Source: Prorocentrum cordatum
Taxonomy: Eukaryota; Sar; Dinophyceae; Prorocentrales; Prorocentraceae
Assembly: GCA_963575745.1 (NCBI GenBank)
Contig: CAUYUJ010000681.1
Span: 510,104 to 574,103 of the forward strand
Length of the DNA: 64,000 nucleotides
Reading direction: 5' to 3'
Part shown: one piece after another, positions 1-9,408 of the stretch
Layout of the letters: every line of letters starts with the position of its first letter
How positions within the stretch are numbered: the stretch's first letter is position 1
Notes under the pieces: generated by a model
Database searches by the model: none
The model's input: only the letters and a program-made list of their open reading frames with translations
Told to the model about the DNA's origin: nothing
Program-made: the position numbers and the translations under genes

Positions 1-6
1 CACATC

Positions 7-133
7 AACTTGCGGAGCTCCGCTCGGACTGCTTCGGTCGGCGCTGGGCCCCCCGCGCCAAGGGCCGCGCCGGAGGCGCCGCCAGGGGGGCCCACCGCCG
101 ATCCAAGATCTCCGTGCGGATCTCCGAGAGTTT
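7..133. mobile_element. Foldback (MITE-like) element, copy 1
   Basis: The left end (7-22) reads AACTTGCGGAGCTCCG and the right end (118-133) reads GGATCTCCGAGAGTTT, an imperfect inverted repeat. The interior shares the stretch CGGCGCTGKGCCCCCC with the cleaner copy at 59188-59271. A mini version lies inside an intron of the PP1 gene at 1269-1302. No protein is encoded. Inference: a non-autonomous foldback element. Confidence 0.55.
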
Positions 134-684
134 GTGCCAGCGCAGTCTGTTTCTTCCTCGGCTTTTTGGTCAAGGGAAGCCGCCAGCGACCCGACGCGAG
201 GGCTCAGCACAGCGGGCCTGGAGATTCCCCGAGGCGGTGGGCCTCGGGCAAGCCCCCGCGCCACCGCAGCAAACGCCGAAGGGGGCCCTGCGATTGCGCG
301 CGGGCACCGCGCTCGGCGCGTGCAGCCCGGGCGCGGTGTGGGCGGCGGGTCGGCGGACGGGGCCCGCCACGACGGGGGGTACCGCACGAGCGTTGCCAAG
401 ATCGGAGGAGGGCCCGTCGAGACAAATTCGGTCCCGCCCGGCGTTTCTCGCAGTGTCTGGGCCTGCTGGAGGCCTCTAGCAACCACTGCTGGACCCGCCT
501 TGGCCAACGTGACAGGATGGACTGCGGGAGGGGTCCGGGGACCGACCGGAGCGGACTTGAGCTGGGCAGGAGAACTGCCGTTGTCTCAGCTGGCCCTCCT
601 CCGACAAGACTCTTCTCGCCTCTCGCGGAGGCGTGCCGCCTTGCGTGTATCGGCACTCACAAGAGCATTGTCTGCCTCAAAGCG
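134..684. other. GC-rich sequence without a recognised gene
   Basis: Several overlapping open frames exist on both strands but none has a recognisable domain, so they are taken as GC-driven frames. The stretch at about 578-610 (TGCCGTTGTCTCAGCT) recurs at 18099-18120 as one arm of another foldback element, so part of this interval is dispersed repeat. Confidence 0.5.
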
Positions 685-870
685 TCAGAGGAGGAGCAGG
701 GACCACCACCACCGGGAGCCAAACGTGGGGGGGGGGTGGGGGGGGCACTCCTGGGCGGTGGCGCGCCTGAGCGTCGTCCAGTACTGGGTGACGGTCGGGC
801 GAGGCACCGCCCAGGGTCGGCCCTCCCCCCGATGGGGTCTCTGTGGCGGTGGTCCCTGTTTCTCCTCTGA
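685..870. mobile_element. Foldback element with about 36-bp terminal inverted repeats
   Basis: The left end begins TCAGAGGAGGAGCAGGGACC. The reverse complement of the right end reads TCAGAGGAGAAACAGGGACC, and the similarity goes on for about 36 bp with some mismatches. The 186-bp interior is GC-rich with G-runs and holds no credible gene. It lies 180 bp beyond the 3' end of the PP1 gene. Size and ends fit a MITE. No clear target-site duplication was seen. Confidence 0.6.
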
Positions 871-1050
871 AGACGGGCACTAGAAAGAATATTCAGTGGA
901 CCCAGCCGACACCAACGGACCATAGAACTCGACGACAGACGAAGGCATTCGGCAACAGTGGACTGCACTATCAGGAGACGGTGAGAAAACCGTGGCCGAG
1001 GGAGAGTGAGAGCGAGGAGCGCTTGAACCACTGCAGGCATCATCGTACTC
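871..1050. other. 3' flank of the PP1 gene
   Basis: Non-coding sequence downstream of the PP1 stop codon (the gene is read from the minus strand). No canonical polyadenylation signal is obvious, which is not unusual for dinoflagellates. Confidence 0.4.
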
Positions 1051-2368
1051 CTAGCGGACAACTTTGCCCTTCACGGGCTTGAGCACTTTGAAGCTGCACA
1101 TCAGCGTCTCGTCGATGCTCATTATCGCCCCCGCGTTGTCAAACTCCCCGCAGTAGTTCGGAGCGCTGAAGAGCGTTATCAGCTGACGCTTCGCGAAAAA
1201 CTCGTACCCGTCCTCCACGACCTGGTGCGCACGGCACACCTGGGGAAAAAAACAAACTGCATGTACATAAACTTTCGGAGCTCCGTGCGGAGCTCCCCAA
1301 GTCTATATGTCTGCACTTGTTCTTCTTCGAGCACCAGGTCCATGTCCTGCTTCACCAGGAACGAGCTCACCACGTCTGGCCCGAAGACGAAGGAGACCCC
1401 ACGGTCGCTCTCACACCACCCAGAGATGTCCTTGTCGGGGTCGGCCCAGAGGAGGTCGCAGAGGAGCCCACTGTCCGGCACGTCCGTGGGCCGCGTTATC
1501 CTGCGGATCTCCTCCATGTTTCGGATCTCAGGAGACAGGCCGCCGTGCATGCAGATCCGCCACCGCGCTTGCAGCGTTTGGTCGATAGCGAACCCTCGGT
1601 TTCCATTTCTCCCGCTTCTTGCGAAGCATCAAATTGAAGCCCCCCGACGCATCGAACCCACTTTCATGTGTTCTACCTCATGTCCCTGTGTTGTTCGTCT
1701 TTCGACTACAATAAATTATCAAAAACGAAGGTGCGGGTAGGGTCCCCCTTGGCGTGTCTCCCCCCGCCGCCGCCCTCCTGGCGCGCGCCCCCCCCCCGAC
1801 CCCCCCCCCCCAGGCGCAAACCCGAACGCGGTGGCGGAATCGCGCGGCAGCGCATCTGGATAATCTTCTCGTCAATGAGGGCACAGGCGGGGAGGCAGTT
1901 GAACACGTCGCAGAAGGTCTTCCACAGCTTGATGTTGTAGCGCCGCTTGCACTCGTCGTAGAAGCCGTAGATGCGCGTGATTGACGCGCATTCGTGATTA
2001 CCGCGGAGGCAAAAGAAGTTCTCGGGAAATTTTACTTTGAAAGAAAACAGCAGCACGATCACTTCCAAACTCTGCTTTCCGCGGTCGACGTAGTCGCCGA
2101 GAAACAGATAGTTGCTGTCCGGAGGGAACCCACCGTACTCGAACAGGCGGAGGAGATCGTTATACTGCCCGTGGATGTCACCACAGATCTTGAGCGGCGC
2201 CTCCACCTCCAGCAGCGAGTTCTGCCCCAGGACGATCTCGCGCACCGCCGAGCAGAGCGTCTTGAGCTGCCCCTCCGGCACGGTCACCATCTTGCCCGGC
2301 TTAGCGCCCCGCACCTCGAGACACTGCTCGATGATGGACTCCAGGTTGAGCTCCTCGGACTTCTTCAT
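1051..2368 (-). CDS. Serine/threonine protein phosphatase PP1 catalytic subunit, three exons
   Basis: Exons run 2368-1859, 1553-1335 and 1239-1051 on the minus strand and give about 305 residues, close to the usual 300-330 of PP1. The metallophosphatase signatures are in order: GDIHGQ (63-68), GDYVDRG (91-97), RGNHE (122-126), HGGLSP (about 173-178), CRAHQ (about 245-249) and [13 protein letters not shown] near the C-terminus. These supply the two-metal site and catalytic histidine that remove phosphate from Ser/Thr in proteins. The start [10 protein letters not shown] gives a PP1-like N-terminus. The long C-terminal tail of animal PP1 is absent; the protein ends KPVKGKVVR. Intron 2 is GT-AG with a pyrimidine tract. 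Intron 1 has no canonical borders, and its edges were set by protein conservation, so they may be off by a codon. Regulatory subunits give PP1 its targets, so the pathway cannot be told from this sequence. Confidence 0.95.
1240..1334 (-). other. PP1 intron 2 (GT-AG, 95 nt) holding a mini foldback
   Basis: On the minus strand it begins GTGCTCGAAG and ends TTTTTTTCCCCAG. Positions 1269-1302 form an inverted repeat, AAACTTTCGGAGCTCC against GGAGCTCCCCAAGT. The outer 16 bases are identical to the end of the foldback element at 59188-59271. A third of the intron is therefore made of this element. Confidence 0.8.
1554..1858 (-). other. PP1 intron 1 with terminal inverted repeats (introner-like)
   Basis: The exon 2 border at 1556/1557 is flanked at once by CCGCCACCGCG (1557-1567, + strand). 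Its exact reverse complement CGCGGTGGCGG lies at 1827-1837, near the other end. The codon ATC at 1861-1859 is repeated at 1556-1554, so the splice point is ambiguous by one codon. Neither GT-AG nor GC-AG fits. The interior has a long C-rich tract on the + strand (1745-1810). Dinoflagellates are known to carry introner elements with inverted repeats; that this is one is inference. Confidence 0.6.
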
Positions 2369-2870
2369 GGCGCGGTCGTCGCGGAAGCAAAGGGGGGGAC
2401 GGGCACTGCGGGCAGGCCGGGGGCGCGGGTCTCCGCTGGCCCTGGGTGGGCGGCCTTCGCCGCTCGAGCCCCGCCGGCCTGGGTCAACATGACTGGGGCC
2501 GAGGCGGCTGCGGACGGGGGCTCTACCAAGGCCACGCTGGCGGCGATGTCGGTTGGCAGCGATGTTGGCAATCTGATTGTTGCGACGCCGAACTCGCGCA
2601 GAACAGATTTTATGAAGACGCGAACAGTCCTACAAGTGGGCTGGCCACGATCCGCTCCCACCTACACTGCCGAACCGCACATCGCCGTTACCTACATCGC
2701 GGTTTGCGTGACTACGGCTCCAGTGTCAGCTGGGCGTGAGGGAAGCGGGTCCTGGAAGGGCGAGGGGTCCTGAAAGTTCTTCGCAGTCTGCAGGCACTTC
2801 GGGCATCCCACGGTCCCTGGGATCGTCATGTGGCCCAGGCGAATTACACTCTTAGTGGGATGCTGATGGG
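2369..2870. other. 5' flank of the PP1 gene
   Basis: Upstream of the PP1 start on the minus strand. The nearest 50 bases are GC-rich, with a C-run. No TATA-like or other promoter motif was recognised. Open frames here have no recognisable domains. Confidence 0.35.
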
Positions 2871-2871
2871 G

Positions 2872-3097
2872 TCCTGGTAGGTTCCTGAGAGGCTCCTAGG
2901 AAGCTCGTGAAAAAGGTCTTGATAGCTACCTTGAGGCTCCTGAGACATGCTCCTGAGAAGCTCCTGAGAAGCTCCTGAGAGGCTCCTGAGAGGCTCGTCA
3001 GAAGCTATTGGGAGGGTCCGCTCCTTAGAGGCTCCTCAAAGACTCCTGAGAGGCTCCCGAAAGGTTCCTGAGAGGCCTCTGAGAGGCTTTTGATAAT
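2872..3097. repeat. Degenerate 12-bp tandem repeat (GGCTCCTGAGAG type)
   Basis: Successive units such as AGGCTCCTGAGA, AAGCTCCTGAGA and AGGCTCGTCAGA run with a period near 12 bp, cleanest at 2928-3000. No coding meaning is apparent. Confidence 0.8.
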
Positions 3098-3640
3098 CCC
3101 AAGACGAATTCGACTCAGAACACGATCAACACAAGTGACGACAGCTGGCCGGCCGCGCGGCGGAAGCTCGACGGCACCGCGCACGCAACCACCGAGACCC
3201 AGAAGAGAACATCGGGAACCTCTTGAAATGCGACCACAGCGAAACCAGCCGTGGACGGTGAAACAGTAGTTACTTCTCGTCCGGGTCGCTGGCTGTGGCC
3301 TGGCGGCCTCGACGGCGACGGCGATGACGACCCAGGAGTCTCTTCTCAGTCGTCCACTTGCAGCGGGGCGCTGCGACCACCCCCAGGCACTTCTTAGTCG
3401 CTTGGCAACAATACCTCTATGAGAACCCTTACGCAATCACTGTTACGGAAAGGTGGTGCGGGATGAAGGAACTGGTCTCGGGGAGAGCCTCAGATTCCAA
3501 GACCCGTTTCCCTGAGGACGCGATTCCTTCATGGCTATCTGAGTGAGGCTACCGGCAGCTGGTTCTCCGAGGCTCTTGGCATATCAGCAAGCGCGAACTC
3601 GAAATAGACCCGAAGACTGAAACAAAATGGACAGGATAAT
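3098..3640. other. Non-repetitive stretch without a recognised gene
   Basis: Mixed-composition sequence; no domain or RNA gene was recognised on either strand. Confidence 0.35.
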
Positions 3641-3649
3641 ATTTGAATA

Positions 3650-3745
3650 GATCGGGCTGGAGGAGACTGGGCTGGACTGGGGTGGGCTGGAATGGTCTGG
3701 ATAAACTGGACTACATACGCTGGTCTGGACTGGATTGGACTTGGG
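3650..3745. repeat. Degenerate CTGGACTGG minisatellite
   Basis: Units such as CTGGGCTGGACTGGGG, CTGGAATGGTCTGG and CTGGACTGGATTGGACTT follow one another with a period near 9-10 bp. Confidence 0.7.
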
Positions 3746-3904
3746 TTCAGATGGACGAGGAGCAAGCACAGGAGAAACAGAAAGGGGTTACCTGCCGTTT
3801 CCGTCGAAGTAGTGAAGTGCGAAGAAGAGGAAGACAAGGTAGAGGAGGGGAAACGGCTCGCCAGTCGCCTCCAAGAAACGAGCCTCTCGGCGTGAGGCCC
3901 CTTG

Positions 3905-4064
3905 GAAATGATGGTTTTGATGTTGATGCTGATGTTGATGACGATAATGATGATGATGATTGGGATGCTGATGATACGGATGGTGATGACAATACGGATG
4001 ACGATGACGATGAAGATGACGATACTGATGTTGATGATGAGGAAGAAGAGGAGGAGGGTGTTGA

Positions 4065-4119
<55 letters not shown>

Positions 4120-4330
4120 GTAACGATGATGATTACGCTGAGTGTGGGGGGATAAGACGAGGATGAGGATGGTTGTGCTGGTGATGAAAAGGAGGAGGAG
4201 GAGGCGGAGGAAGAGGGAGACGTCGATGATGCGGATTAGGATGGTGATGGTGACGGTGAAATTGGCAACGATGCTTATGACGATGATGATGATGATGGAA
4301 ATGTGGATGATGGATGATGTCGAGATGCCG
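3905..4330. repeat. GAT/GATGAC trinucleotide microsatellite
   Basis: Almost pure (GAT)n at about 4065-4118, flanked by degenerate GATGACGAT, GAGGAG and GGATGG runs. The frames it opens (poly-Asp, poly-Met or poly-His) are products of the repeat. Confidence 0.9.
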
Positions 4331-4378
4331 AGATCCGGAATGTCTCATGCGATCATGACGTGACGGTGGTGCGATGAT

Positions 4379-4690
4379 GGTACTCTAGTCTACTCCAGCC
4401 TGCTCTACTCGATTCACGCTACTCTACTCACGCTACACTAATCTAATATACTCCGTTTTACTCTACTCTGCCTCACTCTGCTCTATTCTACTCTACTCTA
4501 TCATACTATCTTCCCTACTCCAGTCTACTCGACGCTGCTCTACTCTACCCTATTCGACTGTACCTAGACTACCCTACCCTAACCTACTCTAGTCTAGTCT
4601 ACTCGACTCTGCCTACCCCTACTCTACTGGACTCTACTCGTAGAATTCTCCACTCAAATATACGATCCTTGACTCGACCCTGCTCTACTT
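4379..4690. repeat. Degenerate CTACT pentanucleotide repeat
   Basis: Long run of CTACTCTACTC-like words (ctactctact, ctattctact, ctactccagt). Base composition is quite unlike the GC-rich neighbourhood. No gene. Confidence 0.8.
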
Positions 4691-5141
4691 TTACTCTTTT
4701 AAACGTGATTCCTTTGTTGTGTTTGTTTTGTCCTGGCCGCGCCGCGTGGCCGATACCACATGTAAAGCAGCGAGGGGTGCCATCGACAGTGCTCCCGAAC
4801 GACGTTGCTTCAGGAATGCCAGAAAGTCCGTCTTCAATAACCTTTCGCCGTCACCTTAGTAGCCAAATCGGCAGGGCAGGAAAAGGGCTCAAACTTGTAC
4901 CAAATGCGGCGACACCTGTGGCTTTCCCTACAGGGTCAACGCCAAAAAACACAAAATGTGCCAACATCGGGCCGCAGCTAGGTGGCCGGTGGGGCGGGTA
5001 GGGGAGGACGGAGGAGGACGAAGAGGGCGAAAGAAGTGGAAACCAACGCAAACTACAAGCGAGCCAGGCCTGAAACCCACTGCCTAGCATCAGGCATAAG
5101 AGTGTCGAGCAGGTCCTTTGTGAAAAGAATTACCCAAAAAT
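4691..5141. other. Sequence without a recognised gene
   Basis: Open frames up to 110 codons on both strands, none with recognisable domains. Confidence 0.35.
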
Positions 5142-5246
5142 TTAAACATCAGAATTCGACCTAGAGAGCATGCAAAGGAAGGCGCTAACCAAAAAAAACC
5201 AGAGCGCAGGAGGAGAACGAGGCGCGGCGGAGGAAACAAGGGAAGC

Positions 5247-5248
<2 letters not shown>

Positions 5249-5276
<28 letters not shown>
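5249..5276. repeat. (TA)n microsatellite
   Basis: Uninterrupted TA dinucleotides just beyond the 3' end of the minus-strand retroelement, a common place for such repeats. Confidence 0.95.
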
Positions 5277-5280
<4 letters not shown>

Positions 5281-5463
5281 ACTGGCAGAACAATTGCGCT
5301 CAACTCTCGGTGCTGATCCCCTCTAATCACTCCTCCGTGCCACCACGGCCATCGCGGAGATACTCCCGAAGGCCCCCATCCACGTCGGCAGAGGCGCAGG
5401 TGGCGCCGCGCACTGTGGGTGCGGTACGAAGCGTAGACCGCGACAGCCCAGCGCTGCGCGACG

Positions 5464-5610
5464 TCATCGCTGTTCCAGGGGCCGCCGATTTGCAGAACAT
5501 TGCCCCATGACAAACCGCCAGCGGGTATAATATCGCCGAACAGCCCCCGCACCACCGGGCATAAGGCCAGGTGGGAAATGCTGTCCTTGCCCCCGTTGCA
5601 GCCTAATCGG
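5464..5610 (-). pseudogene. Zinc-knuckle-like C-terminal motif of the retroelement
   Basis: On the minus strand, after the shift, the frame reads GCNGGKDSISHLALCPVV, with an upstream KCP pair. This is a C..C-x(n)-H-x(3)-C arrangement like that at the end of many LINE polyproteins, and matches in style the second remnant at 37326-37700 (FGCAQSDFISHYLTCPVL). Confidence 0.6.
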
Positions 5611-6567
5611 CAAAGGGCACTTCCTCCGAAACGCGAGCCGGCGAATCATCCATTGCACTACAGTCGCAGCACTGCTGTCCAGCCTCGCGGTTGGCAGAGG
5701 CGACGCGCGTGATGAATCGCAGTCACAGCGGGTTCGAGGCGCAACCGCGGAAGCAGGACGGTGGGCCAATGCGGCAACTTTCGCTGGAGCAACGCCTGGA
5801 CATGTGCACCAGCAGGGCCCGGACGATGTGCCGCGCGCTGCTGGGTCGCCAACCCCTGCCATGTCCGAACCGTCGTTCGCCCTCAGGCGCCGCGTCCCCG
5901 ACAGCCTGAATTGCGCGAGCCGCTTCGCTGAGATTGCATAGGAAGCTCCTGTCTCGCCACACGTGGAACCTGCAAAGACGATGTAACCAGACGGATAGGA
6001 CTTGCATGAGAGCTGCTTCAACTCCAAGGCCCGCTCGAGAATGCGAAGAGCACCGCCAGCCTCGTGCTGCGCCACCCTGGCGCTGACGGCGGCCATTGCG
6101 ATGACAAGATTGGGGAGGTCATGTGGGCAGCCCGCGCCGGTGAGATCCTCGAGCGCGTCCGGCGTCGCCCAATCGCAGGGTCCAGGCAACAGGCGGCGGC
6201 AGGCAACGGCTTCGGTCTCCAAGAATGTCTCTGGCAAGTTCTCAAACTGGCCGACGAAGAGCAGCGCCGATGCGACGCGTGTTTTGTATGCCATGAGGCC
6301 CAAGAGCAGCCCGGCGCCCAAGCGGCCCCATTGCGCGGCGCGGCGCTCGAAACAGGCGTCAGAAAGCAGCATGGATCTACTCCGCGGGGGAAGGGGGGGT
6401 GCGAGGGCCCGCGCCGATCGGCTTGCGGACGAGGAGTCCCCGCGATAACTGATGCCGCCCAGGTCCAGGATGCGCCCCCAGATGTTTGGCCGCCGCGGCG
6501 ATGACCATCCCGCCCCAACTAAGTGCGCACTCTCGAAGAATGGCACGCACATTGTCTGTTTCAGCAA
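5464..6567 (-). pseudogene. C-terminal part of the retroelement protein
   Basis: A 367-codon minus frame carries on directly from the thumb of the reverse transcriptase (LLKQTMCVPFFESAHLV). It includes GLLLGLMAYKTRVASALLFV and PGPCDWATPDALEDLTGAG, the type of region that follows the polymerase in dinoflagellate LINE-like proteins. The frame remains open to 5464, but the conserved zinc-like motif is in another frame from about 5605, so a two-base shift is likely near the codons for KCPL. Confidence 0.65.
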
Positions 6568-7400
6568 CGCGGATTTCGCAATGCTGAGGCGCAGCCCCGA
6601 TATTTGCTCAAACTCCTCGGAGAAGCGTTGGAGGGGGGGCCGCGGCGAGGTCGTCGGCGAAAGCCCGGCCCGCTGCCGCAGGAAAGCGTCGCCTCAAGCG
6701 TCGGAGGAAAAGGTCTGAGCACGCGACGTAGAGCAGGGGAGAAAGTGGGCAGCCCTGGCGAGTTCCACGAGTCAGCGAGAGGCCAGAAAACCGAGCGCTG
6801 GCGAGCCCCGCCTCGCAGCGATTGTCTCGGCACCAGATCAGCACGAAGTTGGCGAGCCAGGACGGCCAGCCAAGGCCGCAGAAGAACTCCATGGAGCGTC
6901 GGTGCTCGATCGACGGGAACGCCGCCGCGAAGTCCAAGAAAAACGCGATGCCCCCTTCCCGGGCCGCCGTGGTCGAGAGTCTCGAGAGCGTCGCTTTGCC
7001 TGCGTCGTGGACGCTGCTCACCGCGTAACGCCCCTGGATGAATCCCCACTGCCCCCCGGCGACGGATGGCCCCAGCGCGGGCTCGAGCAGGAGGCGGCGC
7101 GTGCTTGCGAGCAGCCTATTGTCGCTGCTTGTTGCGTTCAAGGGCCGAACGCCATCTTGGTCGAACAAGTCCCCCCCCGCGTTCCGTCGTGCCGATGGCC
7201 ATGTTCGGGCGGAAAATGAAGGCGCTCGCGTTGAAGTCCGGGCACTTGGTCGCCAATCTGCCCAGGGCGTCACCTGCGCAGAACTCCGCGAAAGCGTCGC
7301 GGAGAGCGTCTGCGGCCAATGTCTCAATCCGGCGCCAGGCTGCGTAGGGCATTCCATCGGGGCCCGGGGCGGAATTGTTCGACGTCTTGATCTTCTTCAT
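6540..7400 (-). pseudogene. Reverse transcriptase domain, two frameshifts
   Basis: Non-LTR reverse transcriptase motifs are present: SAPGPDGMPYAAW at the N-side, RPLNATSSDNR, QWGFIQGRYAV, FFLDFAAAFPSIEH (motif A Asp), TRGTRQGCPLSPLLY, RAFADDLAA (the YADD-type catalytic box) and, after a frame change, FEQISGLRLSIAKSALL (thumb side). The first frame change lies near an 8-C run on the + strand (7171-7178). The second lies near a 7-G run (6633-6639). Both could be true mutations or homopolymer sequencing errors. All catalytic aspartates survive. Confidence 0.9.
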
Positions 7401-7457
7401 GTGCCACTTTTGAAACGAGGCATGCGCGGGCCATGTTCCGCCCGATGCGCCGCATCT

Positions 7458-8373
7458 TCAGCCAGCCATTCGCCCGGCACGTCCGCGTTCGCACCCCTGG
7501 CTGCGAATGCCTTGCTCCAGCGTGCGCCGCGCGACTCCGCCGCGGCGGCGGGGTCCGTCGAGCGTTCTCCAGAAGCCGGTCGGGCAGCGCCTATGCCCGC
7601 TGACTGGCCGGGAAGCAGCCGGCGTAGTAGCTGCGTCGCGCGCTGTCGTCTTCGATGCGCTATGTGTTCGTTGCCGTCCTCGGCCCCCTGGCTGGCATTG
7701 CCAAGCTCGCCCAGGTTGTGTTCGCGGGCCGAATTCTACGACGTGGTCGCGCACTGCTTGAAGGCCCCGCGCGGCGCGGTGCTTGGTGTCGCGCGGGTCG
7801 GGAATCAGCTCCTGCAGTCGTGGATAGCGGGTCATGCATGTCGCGAGCATGCTCATGGGGCCCGTCTTGGCAGCCCGGAGAAAACGCATCGGAACCCCAA
7901 GGCGGTCTTCCAATCGGATCGCCTCGTCCACGGCTACCAGGAGCTTTGTGGCATAGCGCCCAGCATGCCTCATTGCCTCTCTCAGCATCTGCAGGCTGGC
8001 GATGCAAAATGTCTTGGGCCGTTGCACCAAGCGGCGGCCATGCTCGAGCCGCGCCTGCCCGGCGAAGGCCGACGCGATGGATCTGGTCGTCAGCGAGGAA
8101 GCGCGCTCGCTGAGGGCACCGGCGCCGCAGACGGCGGCAGAAGAGGGCCGCCCGGCGGTCCGAAAGACGCGGCTTCTATTCCAAAGCGATGGCTTTGACA
8201 TGCCTGTCCAGTTGTTCGACCACGCGCCAGTCACAATACGTGCGGTCTAAGCGAGAGCGGGAGCAGGTAGTCGCGTAAATCATCGAAAATTGGCGCGTTT
8301 CGCGCAGCCCGAATCGCCGCCCAAAAACCGCCAATACGTGTTTTCTTTGCCGCGATCCAGGTGGCTGGCGCGG
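7458..8373 (-). pseudogene. Linker between endonuclease and reverse transcriptase
   Basis: Lies between the two catalytic parts of the element and stays open on the minus strand for 258 codons in one frame. It is Arg- and Ala-rich and has no recognisable domain. In this class the interval carries no known catalytic motif. Which minus frame is the real one is unclear. Confidence 0.4.
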
Positions 8374-9171
8374 CTAGCCAGCTAGCCTCGCTGCAAGACC
8401 GTCGGCCCGCAAAATCGGGGCCCAATTGAAGTCTCCACCGAGAGCCGCCGGCGTGACGTTCGGATCGGCAACGCTTCGGCTCGAGCACTGGCGGAGAAGC
8501 TCCCGCGCGGCCAGGGCGGATGCGCAGCGCGGCGGCAACTCTTCAGGGGCTCCGTAGAGATCGGCCTCCTGAGTGGCGGCTCCTGTCTGAAGGTAGCAGA
8601 CGATGACGTCGAGTGGCCCTTCCCGCCCGCGGAGCGACGAGCGCGCAGCCCTCCCTGGCCATGGCTCCTGCCAGCGAATCGCGTCGAACTCGTCGACATA
8701 TTGGCTCTTTGCGACGAGGCCAACGCCCGCCTGGCCAGTGGAGCAGCCAGCGGACCACCGGGCGGAATGGCCTAGTGGAGGCAGGCAGGCCTGGAGCTGT
8801 CCAGGAGTGCCGCGCGCCTCGGCGATCAAAAGAATGTCGCAGCGGGCGGGGGGGCCCGACGCATGTCTGGACTTGGCTGCGCGACGGTTGTCGCCATTCG
8901 CGAAGAACGCCTGAGCGCCCCGCGCGGCCATCTTCAAATCCCCGCGGCACTGGCCAGGGCGTGCCTGCGAGGTAAGAGTTGGCGGGGCAGGCGAGGCGCG
9001 CGCCGGGGGAAAAGCTCGTTCCCGACCAAGCAGCCCCAGCGCTCGATGAAGCCGCTGCCGGCGATGAAGGCGCGCCGGCACGTCGTCCAGGCAGCGCCGT
9101 GCCATCGTGGAAAATGTCTCAGGTGGCGCATCGAACTCGCCGAAAACGGAACGCGGCAGGTTGGGCAGCAA
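8374..9171 (-). pseudogene. APE-type endonuclease domain of the retroelement
   Basis: Exonuclease-endonuclease-phosphatase family features appear in order along a 265-codon frame: ILLIAEARG (114-121, the metal-binding Glu), GVGLVAKS (149-156), PGRAARSSL (172-180), DVIVCYLQTGA (188-198) and LGGDFNW (244-250, the catalytic Asp and Asn). In LINEs this enzyme nicks the target DNA and primes reverse transcription. The frame closes soon after GGDFNW, where homologues carry on, so a frameshift is likely at about 8400. About the first 100 residues are not recognised. Confidence 0.75.
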
Positions 9172-9408
9172 CCGCAGGTCGTCGTAGACGTCGAGGGATG
9201 AAAGCGCCGAGGGAGTTGGAGTCGAATTCGGAGGAGAACAAGACTAGTTGAAGCGCGGCGCAAAGGCAACGGAGAGAGCGACCATGGCGGCTCCAGCGCG
9301 GCCCCGCCGAAGCGGGGAGAAGCTGGATGACAGCGCCCAGCAGCCGCCCGGATGCACCTGCAGACGTCTGAAACTGAATTCCAGCATGCAAATCCTGAGT
9401 GGCAGAAC

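Noticed and set aside
1868-2773. Long plus-strand frame opposite PP1 exon 1
   Set aside because: It is the antisense of a conserved exon and has no domain of its own.
3643-4155. Asp-rich 170-codon frame
   Set aside because: Produced by the GAT microsatellite.
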